A DNA stretch of 5,366 nt from Rhodoferax sp. (GCA_020048795.1 JAIFMA010000119.1:1-5366), one strand, 5' to 3'. Shown: positions 1-5,366, counted from the stretch's first letter. Made by a program: numbers and translations. Notes: generated by a model from the sequence alone, not told the origin.

Positions 1-473
1 TGATGATCTGGGCCGCACTGCCCAAGGAACTGCGCCGCAGCGTTCGCGCGGTGGCAGCGCGCGACTACTGGACCCAGTCACCGTTTCGGCAATGGCTGAC
101 CACGGCAGTGTTCAATGTGATTTATGTCTCGCGTGAGCACCATGCCGATGAAGACCCGCTGGAACCCCTGATCGATGCCATGAATGCCGGCGATTCGCTG
201 ATTTTGTTCCCTGAGGGCACACGCGGCTATGCCGACGAACCGCAGGCGTTCAAGGCCGGGCTGTATAACCTGGCGCTCAAGTTCCCCGAGGTTGAACTGG
301 TGCCGGCCTGGATCAACAATGTGCAGCGCGTCATGCCCATCGGTGACTTTTGGTGTACCGATGCGCGTGCAAGCGGGGGAAGAGCGGCAGGATTTTCTGC
401 TGCGGGCCCGCGCTGCCGTGCTGGCGCTGCGCGATGTGTAGCAGCCCTGACCGCTTACCCACATGAAGGTTGA
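1..473 (+). CDS. PlsC-type lysophospholipid acyltransferase, 3' part, frame-disrupted near its C-terminus
   Basis: Acyltransferases of this family transfer a fatty acyl chain to 1-acylglycerol-3-phosphate, giving phosphatidate at the inner membrane. The gene runs in from the left edge. The ATG at base 3 is probably internal, because the family's HX4D catalytic motif should lie upstream and is absent. Counting from base 3, the phosphate-binding FPEGTRG motif is at residues 69-75, followed by FKAGLYNLA and the VPAWINNVQRVMP stretch at about 100-112. From about base 339 this frame gives a sequence unlike the family and stops at 471-473. The expected tail (SVTFG, then an acidic QAGEE and FLLRARAAV) continues in another frame from base 340 to a TAG at 439-441. 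This points to a deletion with a frame change, or a sequencing error. The next gene encodes a CdsA-like protein, which would use the product. Family assignment is firm; functional integrity is doubtful. Confidence 0.85.
   Translation, partial: MIWAALPKELRRSVRAVAARDYWTQSPFRQWLTTAVFNVIYVSREHHADEDPLEPLIDAMNAGDSLILFPEGTRGYADEPQAFKAGLYNLALKFPEVELVPAWINNVQRVMPIGDFWCTDARASGGRAAGFSAAGPRCRAGAARCVAALTAYPHEG
465..469 (+). promoter_or_regulatory. Ribosome binding site of the CdsA-like gene
   Basis: GAAGG lies seven bases upstream of the ATG at 477, a normal Shine-Dalgarno distance, and supports that start. It sits inside the shifted end of the preceding acyltransferase frame (stop 471-473), so the two genes are closely coupled. 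Confidence 0.55.
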
Positions 474-476
474 CGC

Positions 477-1466
477 ATGTACCAAGCGCTGAAAAACCTG
501 ACCGCCACCCAGCAGGTGGGCGCCCTTTTCATCATCATTTTTGGCCTGCTGCTGATCGCCGGCGTGGTGGTTTTCCTGCTGTCGATGCGCGAGTCCGAGG
601 ATGTCATCACCAGCCATCGGCGGCGCAGCGACATCGTGAACCTGAGCAAGTTGCTCAAAACCAGCTGGGTGATGATTTTTGTCTTCTGGGTCACCTGGCT
701 ATCAGGGGATGCGGGGCGGCTGGTGTTGTTCGGGCTGGGGTCGTTCTTTGCACTGCGCGAGTTTTTGACCCTGTCGCCAACCCGCCGCGGCGACCATCGC
801 AGCCTGGTACTGGCCTTTTTTGGTGTGCTGCCGGTTCAGTACTGGCTGGTGGGCACCGAACACTTCAACCTGTTTACCGTGTTCATTCCGGTGTATGTGT
901 TTCTGGCCTTACCCGTGGCCAGCGCCCTGGCCAACGACCCGCAGCGTTTTCTGGAGCGCAACGCCAAGCTGCAATGGGGCATCATGGTCTGCATCTATGG
1001 CATGAGCCATGTGCCAGCGCTGATGCGGCTGGACTTTCCGGGCTATAACAACAAAACCGCCTTTTTGATGCTGTTTCTGGTGCTGGTGGTGCAAACCTGC
1101 ATGGTCACGCAGCACCTGCTCAACCGAAAACTCTACCGTCCGCCCTCGGCACCGCTGATCAGCCACAGCTTCAACTGGCGCAGCTGGTGGGCTGGCATGG
1201 CCGCGGGTAGCCTGCTGGGCGCACTGCTGGCCGGCATCACCCCGTTTGTGCCGGGGCAAGCGTTTGCCATGTCTTTTATTGCCTGCGCGGCCGGCTCGCT
1301 GGGGCACCTGGTGATGAAGGCGCTCAAACGTGACCGGGGCATCCCGATCTGGCGCGGTGAGGGCAAGGGCGTGACCGGTGCGGGCGGTATGCTCGACCGG
1401 ATCGACTCGCTGTGTTTTGCCGCGCCCGTGTTCTTCCACTCGGTTAGATGGTATTTTGGCCTCTAG
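477..1466 (+). CDS. CdsA/YnbB-like phosphatidate cytidylyltransferase family membrane protein
   Basis: CdsA enzymes make CDP-diacylglycerol from phosphatidate and CTP in the inner membrane. This 329-residue protein is strongly hydrophobic, with about eight or nine membrane segments starting near residue 15 and ending near 326. The C-terminal family signature is recognisable: S274, K284-R285, a glycine-rich TGAGG at 300-304, and DRID at 307-310, followed by a conserved-looking FAAPVFFHSVRWYF tail. It is not canonical. The Asp of the membrane motif (as in SDxxQY) is Met209, the GD preceding the KR motif is G276-H277, the KD pair is missing, and PGHGG reads TGAGG. It may be a divergent subfamily, like the plsC-linked ynbB type of E. 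coli, or a non-catalytic paralogue. The gene follows the acyltransferase directly and has a good ribosome binding site. Family membership is fairly sure; enzyme activity is uncertain. Confidence 0.85.
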   Translation: MYQALKNLTATQQVGALFIIIFGLLLIAGVVVFLLSMRESEDVITSHRRRSDIVNLSKLLKTSWVMIFVFWVTWLSGDAGRLVLFGLGSFFALREFLTLSPTRRGDHRSLVLAFFGVLPVQYWLVGTEHFNLFTVFIPVYVFLALPVASALANDPQRFLERNAKLQWGIMVCIYGMSHVPALMRLDFPGYNNKTAFLMLFLVLVVQTCMVTQHLLNRKLYRPPSAPLISHSFNWRSWWAGMAAGSLLGALLAGITPFVPGQAFAMSFIACAAGSLGHLVMKALKRDRGIPIWRGEGKGVTGAGGMLDRIDSLCFAAPVFFHSVRWYFGL

Positions 1467-1508
1467 CGCACATCCCACCTGCGCTGACAGCTCTGTTAGT
1501 AATAGCAG

Positions 1509-2012
1509 ATGAGAATCCTCGGCATTGATCCTGGCCTGCGCACCACCGGCTTTGGACTGGTCGATGTCGACGGCAGCGACCTGAGTTATGTGGCCAGCGG
1601 CACCATCAGCACCATGCATATCGAAAAAGACCAGCTCCCCGCGCGACTGAAGGTGCTGTTTGACGGTATCCGCGAAGTGGTGGCCCGGTATGAGCCTGAT
1701 GCGGCATCGGTCGAAATCGTGTTTGTCAACGTCAACCCCCAGTCCACCCTGCTGCTCGGTCAGGCGCGCGGCGCGGCCGTCACAGCCGTCGTTGGTTATG
1801 GCAGGGCCGACAAAACACAGGTGCAGGAAATGGTGCGCCGCCTGCTGGCATTGCCCGGCCTGCCAGGGCCGGATGCTGCCGATGCACTGGGTCTGGCCAT
1901 CACCCACGCCCACGCGGCCAAAGCCATGGCACGGCTGGCGCGGGCCAAAGGGATTGGCGGGGAGCAGCAGCAGACCCAAAAGGCGGCCTACAAGGCCGGG
2001 CGCAGCCGGTGA
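1509..2012 (+). CDS. ruvC: Crossover junction endodeoxyribonuclease RuvC, internally shortened
   Basis: RuvC is a dimeric nuclease that resolves Holliday junctions by paired nicks, working with the RuvAB branch-migration motor. The protein opens with MRILGIDPGLRTTGFG (catalytic Asp7) and has Glu69 in SVEIVF, LGQARGAA at 83-90, and Asp122 and Asp125 in PDAADALG, so all four metal-binding acids are present. It is 167 residues long, against 173 for E. coli RuvC and somewhat more for remembered Burkholderiales proteins. Aligned by eye, residues 93 and 94 join A91 directly to V111 of E. coli, so about 19 residues are missing, including the segment with the functionally important Lys107 (numbered without Met). 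The start is fixed by an in-frame TAG at 1503-1505; no clear Shine-Dalgarno sequence is seen. A 42-base gap separates it from the CdsA-like gene. ruvA and ruvB, often adjacent, are not in the window. Identity is certain; activity is doubtful. Confidence 0.95.
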   Translation: MRILGIDPGLRTTGFGLVDVDGSDLSYVASGTISTMHIEKDQLPARLKVLFDGIREVVARYEPDAASVEIVFVNVNPQSTLLLGQARGAAVTAVVGYGRADKTQVQEMVRRLLALPGLPGPDAADALGLAITHAHAAKAMARLARAKGIGGEQQQTQKAAYKAGRSR

Positions 2013-2094
2013 CGCCACTAGCGCAGGGTTGTGGCAGCAACTGCACGGTCAAGCCAAATTGTCCCCACAGAGTTGCATTTCCGACGAGCCTCGC

Positions 2095-4005
2095 TCATTC
2101 AGCGCGATTGGGTTGTGTAAAAAGCCAAACGGTATTTTTCCCTGCTTGTTTTGCTTTGTACATTGCAGTGTCAGCTCGCTCAAGCAAATCGGTATGGCTT
2201 TCTTCATCAGCCAAAAAAATAACGACTCCAATGCTGGCCGAACACTGGTGATTGATCGTCGTGCCGGGGACCCCCTGTACCGGGGTCGCCAAGTGGTACG
2301 GTGCGGCTACGCTGGCACTGATCTTGTCAGCAATGTTGCGTGCCTGACGGGTGGCGCGTTCTCGGTCCAAATTGAGTTCAGCCAACAGCACGACAAACTC
2401 ATCTCCCCCGAAACGCGCGACTGTATCAATTTCACGCACACAAGCCGTTAAGCGGTTGGCAACTTCCGCCAGCAATAAGTCACCTGCCCCATGCCCATGA
2501 AGGTCATTCAGTGGCTTGAAGTTGTCCAGGTCAAGGAACATCACCGCACCGTAAAGGCCGCTGCGCTTGCTTGCCAGCATGAACTGACTCAAGCGGTCTG
2601 TGAAAAGGCGCCGATTGGGGAGCCGTGTGAGCGGATCAAAAAAGGCAAGCTGGTTGACCCGTTCCTCAATTTGCTTGCGCATGGATATGTCAGAAAACTG
2701 GCCGACGTATTGACGAGCCGTTCCAACGTCGTCACGTACAGCGCTGATGGTGATCTCTTCGACGTAGGCCTCACCGTCCTTTCTCCGGTTCCATATCTCG
2801 CCGCGCCAGACACCATGGTCATGCAATTGATGCCACATCTCTGCAAAAAACGACTTGTCATGACGACCAGAGCTCAAGAGTCTCGGATTCTTTCCAAGCA
2901 CTTCCTCGCGGCTGTACCCGGTAATATGAACAAAGGCATCATTCACATCGATGATGGAACCATCAGATGATGCGATCAAAATCCCTTCCTGGCTATTGGA
3001 AAAAACTTTGGCTGCGTTGACCTGCTGCAAACGTTGCGATTTGGCGCGTTGCGCTTCAAGCAGTAATTGACGTCGGTAAAAAGCAACCGCCAACCACATG
3101 AGTACCAGAAGTGTTGGGCCAACAATACCCAGGAGGGTTTTTGCCTCGTAACGCCAGTTCAGCAACACATGTTCTCTTTCAAGTTGGGTAACGACGGCAA
3201 ATGGATACAGCGACGACACAATATATGCAGCGAGAGCCTGAGTGCCATCGTGACGGTCAAGTTCGAATTGACCTGACTCGACGTCATTGAAATGAAAGGA
3301 CGGACCGGGATAGGTGTGCATCGTGCCTGGCAGACTGTTGGAATCGGTGTCCATTAACAGGGTGCCATCCAAACGCAATACCGCTACTGAACCAGCCTTG
3401 TGCTGGAACTGCATCGTCATACGCTGAAGAAAATGATCCGGATTGAGTGCCACAAGAAGCGTCAGAAGCCGCCCGCCAGATATCAAGGTCTGGGTGATGG
3501 GAATGAATGATTCTGGGGTGTCGACGGGGCTCTGATGGTTTGATTCCCTGCCACCAGCGAAATCACGCCCGGCCCAGGGCGATCCGATTCGCAAAACCGA
3601 CTGGCTACCGTTAGTCACTGGAAAGTAGTCAGTGGTCGCCATGGATAAGCCAATGTTCGCCTTATTGGAACTGGCAATCACTCGATTGGCATCGTCAAGC
3701 AGCGATATCGAACGCAAATACGGTGAGTTTCTCAGTATGGATGAAAAATCGTGTTCGATCTGGCGCAAGTTGAGTAACCCAGCCCCAACCGGTACTGCAT
3801 TGACACCCGCAAGCTCAGTAAGGTGAATGCTTTGCGTCAGATGGTCTTCAAAACTTTGAGACAGTAGCGCAGATACTTCAAAGCCATTCTTGATGGCATC
3901 GCCACGCATTAACCACAACGTATACGCCGTAAGCCCCAGCGTACCCATGACAAATATCGCCAGGGATGCAAGCGCTTTCAGCGGTAGTCGCTTGGACCGT
4001 TTCAT
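2095..4005 (-). CDS. Membrane diguanylate cyclase: periplasmic Cache-like sensor, PAS and GGDEF domains
   Basis: This protein makes the second messenger c-di-GMP from two GTP. Of its 636 residues, 9-33 form a first membrane helix, about 34-287 a periplasmic sensor resembling a double Cache domain (LRSISLLDDANRVIASS near 97-113; YPFAVVTQLEREHVLLNWR near 267-285), and 288-310 a second helix. A short linker helix, a PAS domain (about 331-445, with GYSREEVLGKNPRLL and GEIWNRRKDG) and the GGDEF domain (about 450-632) follow. The active site is complete: DLDNFKPLND from 492 and RFGGDEF at 531-537. The inhibitory I-site RxxD is at 524-527, five residues before GGDEF. There is no EAL or HD-GYP domain, so synthesis without degradation is expected. 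The ATG at 4005 overlaps the stop of the binding-protein gene (ATGA), which favours it over the in-frame ATG at 4107. The ligands of the Cache and PAS domains cannot be read from sequence. Confidence 0.93.
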   Translation of the reverse strand: MKRSKRLPLKALASLAIFVMGTLGLTAYTLWLMRGDAIKNGFEVSALLSQSFEDHLTQSIHLTELAGVNAVPVGAGLLNLRQIEHDFSSILRNSPYLRSISLLDDANRVIASSNKANIGLSMATTDYFPVTNGSQSVLRIGSPWAGRDFAGGRESNHQSPVDTPESFIPITQTLISGGRLLTLLVALNPDHFLQRMTMQFQHKAGSVAVLRLDGTLLMDTDSNSLPGTMHTYPGPSFHFNDVESGQFELDRHDGTQALAAYIVSSLYPFAVVTQLEREHVLLNWRYEAKTLLGIVGPTLLVLMWLAVAFYRRQLLLEAQRAKSQRLQQVNAAKVFSNSQEGILIASSDGSIIDVNDAFVHITGYSREEVLGKNPRLLSSGRHDKSFFAEMWHQLHDHGVWRGEIWNRRKDGEAYVEEITISAVRDDVGTARQYVGQFSDISMRKQIEERVNQLAFFDPLTRLPNRRLFTDRLSQFMLASKRSGLYGAVMFLDLDNFKPLNDLHGHGAGDLLLAEVANRLTACVREIDTVARFGGDEFVVLLAELNLDRERATRQARNIADKISASVAAPYHLATPVQGVPGTTINHQCSASIGVVIFLADEESHTDLLERADTAMYKAKQAGKNTVWLFTQPNRAE

Positions 4006-4817
4006 TGCGGAGCAACGATTGGATCGAGCTTGTGGCGTTTGGCTGCTGTCAATAGGCGTCCGTCGCCCTTGATGTCCGACACGAACTTCCCGACGCGGCC
4101 GTACCAAGCATCGTCGCCAGGCTTTATCGCATAGGCGTATGGTGTTAGATGAAAGGTACTGTTGGGCAAGACCAGGCGAGCCCAGTCAGCGTTTGCCAAA
4201 AATCGCTGGCTGTAAGGGTAGTCCGTCATAAACACATCAGCGCGACCGGACTGCACTTCTTGCTCACGTGCAAAGGGTGTATCCAACACGACCAATTGGG
4301 CTTCTGCAAGCTTTTCCTTCATGATCGACTCGTGCAAGGTTCCCTTGGCGACTGCCACGACGGTGCCAGGCTTGTCAATATCATCCCAACTCTTGATGCG
4401 GCGGTTTGTCCTGGTAGTCACTGCGTAAATGTCACTGACCAGATGTGGTGCGGTGAAACGCAACTTCACTGCACGTGCAGGCGTAACACCTACTGCGAAC
4501 ATGGCCACATCGCAGCGGTCTTGCGTTACATCATCGATGAGCTTGGAGAAGGAGCTATCCACGAAGGACACTGCGACGCCAAGATCTTTGCCTAACTCCA
4601 AGGCCAGGTCAATATCGATACCAGTGAGTTGTTGCGTTTTAGGGTTGCGATAGCTAATGCCGTAGTAGTCAGGCCAGATACAGACCGAAACATTCCTGGT
4701 TGCCTTGATACGCTCCAAGCGGCTCGCAGGATTAATTTGCGCTACCGCCAGGTCCGATAGACTGCCGGCAATCATTGCCGTTAACAAAGAAAGAAATTTC
4801 ACTGATAGAAGCATCAT
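4002..4817 (-). CDS. Periplasmic solute-binding protein (SBP_bac_3 type) coupled to the diguanylate cyclase gene
   Basis: The 271-residue protein starts with a signal peptide (hydrophobic 8-20, likely cleavage after AVA at residue 26). The mature part has the two-lobe amino-acid-binding fold: GIDIDLALELGKDLG near 66-80, then TPAR with Arg115 at the position that holds the ligand carboxylate in this family, FTAPHL at 121-126, and GRADVFMTDY with Asp199 at the usual amino-group contact. An amino acid or similar small ligand is therefore plausible, but which one is unknown. The mature protein has only two cysteines, C46 and C102, which could form a disulfide. No permease or ATPase gene is nearby, and the gene overlaps a sensor cyclase gene by four bases, so a signalling rather than a transport role is inferred. 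Start choice is open: tandem ATGs at 4817 and 4814, or GTG at 4802, which gives a typical MKFLSLL signal start. No clear Shine-Dalgarno sequence is seen. Confidence 0.9.
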   Translation of the reverse strand: MMLLSVKFLSLLTAMIAGSLSDLAVAQINPASRLERIKATRNVSVCIWPDYYGISYRNPKTQQLTGIDIDLALELGKDLGVAVSFVDSSFSKLIDDVTQDRCDVAMFAVGVTPARAVKLRFTAPHLVSDIYAVTTRTNRRIKSWDDIDKPGTVVAVAKGTLHESIMKEKLAEAQLVVLDTPFAREQEVQSGRADVFMTDYPYSQRFLANADWARLVLPNSTFHLTPYAYAIKPGDDAWYGRVGKFVSDIKGDGRLLTAAKRHKLDPIVAPQ

Positions 4818-4822
4818 GGGAA

Positions 4823-4851
4823 TTTATATTGTTCGTTGACATTATGGGCAA
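4823..4851 (-). promoter_or_regulatory. Possible sigma-70 promoter abutting the operon start
   Basis: On the - strand, TTGCCC (4851-4846) and TATAAA (4828-4823) are 17 bases apart. The -10 box is close to consensus, but it ends only five bases before the ATG at 4817. Transcription would begin near that codon, giving a leaderless message or favouring the GTG start at 4802. A competing pair lies further upstream: AAGACA (4869-4864) and CATAAT (4846-4841), also 17 bases apart, which would leave a short leader. Judged by eye only. Confidence 0.3.
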
Positions 4852-4967
4852 TTTGTTGCCAAGTGTCTTAGCCAGAACGCTGAAATTTTCGCGCGACTGG
4901 CGTAGCTTGCCCAAATAGACTGGATTTGGCTGACTGCTCACCCCGGTTGTGACTTATTCCATTTCTA

Positions 4968-5044
4968 AATCATCCGTGTCGTTGTTGCTTCGCCTTGTCG
5001 TGCGTCAGCACTGCCTGCGGCTTCGCGCCTAGACACAAATGATT
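4968..5044. repeat. Compact palindromic element, probably a dispersed intergenic repeat
   Basis: The element is bounded by 13-base imperfect inverted repeats, AATCATCCGTGTC at 4968-4980 and GACACAAATGATT at 5032-5044 (11 of 13 positions complementary). Inside, GCTTCGC occurs twice in direct orientation (4987-4993 and 5020-5026), flanking a small hairpin GTGC-GTCA-GCAC (5000-5011). The GC-rich core contrasts with AT-rich ends. It resembles core sequences remembered from intergenic regions of Comamonadaceae genomes, but this window has only one copy, so repetition is inferred. There is no coding capacity and no T-run, so it is not an obvious rho-independent terminator. Confidence 0.45.
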
Positions 5045-5060
5045 ACTTGACTTGTGAAAA

Positions 5061-5098
5061 GTACCGTGTGAATGACCAGAACGGGTCCATTTCGGTAC
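5061..5098. repeat. Nested inverted repeat
   Basis: GTACCG at 5061-5066 is the exact reverse complement of CGGTAC at 5093-5098. Between them, ATGACC (5072-5077) pairs with GGTCCAT (5084-5090) if one C is bulged. The two arms could form a branched stem. It lies just beyond the 4968-5044 element and downstream of the small membrane protein gene. It could be a weak transcription end or part of a larger repeat unit; nothing decides between these. Confidence 0.3.
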
Positions 5099-5169
5099 GG
5101 TTTGTCGTCACCGCAAGTTCAATCGAGCCTCCAAAAGCCAAATGTCTCTCGAGCCGCCGAGTAAGACCG

Positions 5170-5346
5170 TTACCCCACCCGCTCCAGAATCAACACGACA
5201 AAAAAGCTGAACGCAGCAATCAGCGTCCATTTCAGCAGTTGTAGTCCCCAGCGCTTGTAACGATCCTGGCCGGTGCCGACCCAAAACACGAAACATGCCG
5301 CCGCTGCCAGCAGCAGCATCATCAGGGTCCAGCGAAACAACAGCAT
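5170..5346 (-). CDS. Small inner-membrane protein with two membrane segments, unknown function
   Basis: This open frame gives 58 residues. A first hydrophobic helix spans about 6-24 (TLMMLLLAAAACFVFWVG), a polar basic loop follows at 25-37 (TGQDRYKRWG), and a second helix spans about 39-54, ending in ILERVG. The positive loop suggests a hairpin with the loop on the cytoplasmic side. The clean two-helix pattern and GC-rich codon use support a real gene. The ATG at 5346 is the only internal candidate near the start; the frame stays open to the window edge, so a longer protein is possible. In another frame, a TAA at 5351-5349 could end an upstream gene two bases before this ATG, which would fit an operon. 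No family was recognised. Confidence 0.6.
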   Translation of the reverse strand: MLLFRWTLMMLLLAAAACFVFWVGTGQDRYKRWGLQLLKWTLIAAFSFFVVLILERVG

Positions 5347-5366
5347 GTTTACCAGGCCCGTGCCAA

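Larger units (their letters stand above)
4818..5169. other. Intergenic region without a convincing gene
   Basis: About 350 bases separate the binding-protein gene from the small membrane protein gene; both are on the - strand. Short open frames here lack family resemblance and good start signals. The stretch holds the possible operon promoters (4823-4869), a structured repeat-like element (4968-5044), a nested inverted repeat (5061-5098) and a seven-base direct repeat TCGAGCC at 5123-5129 and 5149-5155. No tRNA, transposase remnant or clear terminator with a T-run was seen. Confidence 0.6.

Noticed and set aside
1465..1485. Inverted repeat AGCGCA / TGCGCT after the CdsA-like gene, considered as a terminator
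   Set aside because: The stem is only six bases with a nine-base loop, it overlaps the stop codon, and no T-run follows.
909..2018. Long open frame on the - strand opposite the CdsA-like gene and ruvC
   Set aside because: It lies antisense to two clearly recognisable genes and its protein is rich in His, Gln and Arg without any domain, as expected for a shadow frame in GC-rich DNA.
2023..2044. Stem-loop between the convergent ruvC and cyclase genes (GCA/TGC and GTTG/CAAC with a GG bulge)
   Set aside because: Seven pairs with a bulge and no T-run on either strand; too weak to call a terminator.
2491..2970. Open frame on the + strand inside the cyclase gene
   Set aside because: It is antisense to the well-supported PAS and GGDEF coding region and shows no family motif.
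4732..4941. Short - strand frame overlapping the start of the binding-protein gene
   Set aside because: It overlaps the signal peptide region in another frame and has no hydrophobic segment or recognised motif.
4968..5155. CRISPR array or tandem repeat
   Set aside because: Repeats occur only in pairs, are short and differ in spacing; there is no repeat-spacer periodicity.
5047..5244. Short + strand frame across the right intergenic region
   Set aside because: Polar, low-information sequence that runs antisense into the better-supported small membrane protein gene.
5349..5366. Possible last codons of an upstream - strand gene (ending in Trp, then TAA)
   Set aside because: Only five codons before the stop are inside the window; consistent with an operon but too short to annotate.

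Overview
The window looks like part of a betaproteobacterial chromosome, probably order Burkholderiales and perhaps near the Comamonadaceae (Rhodoferax/Polaromonas type). The basis is the high GC content of the first 2 kb, the close resemblance of the RuvC to remembered Burkholderiales RuvC proteins, and the phospholipid gene pair. The placement is inferred from protein resemblance, not from a search.

Left part (1-2012, + strand, GC-rich). Three genes lie head to tail: the 3' part of a PlsC-type 1-acylglycerol-3-phosphate acyltransferase, a CdsA/YnbB-like membrane protein, and ruvC, the Holliday junction endonuclease. The first two would act in sequence in phospholipid synthesis (lysophosphatidate to phosphatidate to CDP-diacylglycerol). 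All three carry oddities. The acyltransferase changes frame near base 339, apparently through a small deletion. The CdsA-like protein keeps the C-terminal DRxD motif but lacks several other signature residues. RuvC lacks about 19 internal residues although its four catalytic acids are present.

Middle part (2095-4817, - strand, visibly lower GC). This is a two-gene operon convergent with ruvC. The first gene encodes a secreted solute-binding protein of the SBP_bac_3 type. It overlaps by four bases (ATGA) the second gene, a membrane diguanylate cyclase with a periplasmic Cache-like sensor, a PAS domain and an intact GGDEF domain with an inhibitory I-site. No transporter permease or ATPase is present. 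The pair is therefore best read as a signalling module in which a periplasmic binding protein reports a small ligand to a c-di-GMP synthase, like NspS-MbaA of Vibrio cholerae or ArtI-STM1987 of Salmonella. This is the most interesting system in the window.

Right part (4818-5366). About 350 bases without a convincing gene contain possible promoters for the operon, a compact element of about 77 bases bounded by imperfect inverted repeats (probably a dispersed intergenic repeat), and a second nested inverted repeat. At the right edge is a small gene on the - strand for a 58-residue protein with two membrane segments and unknown function.
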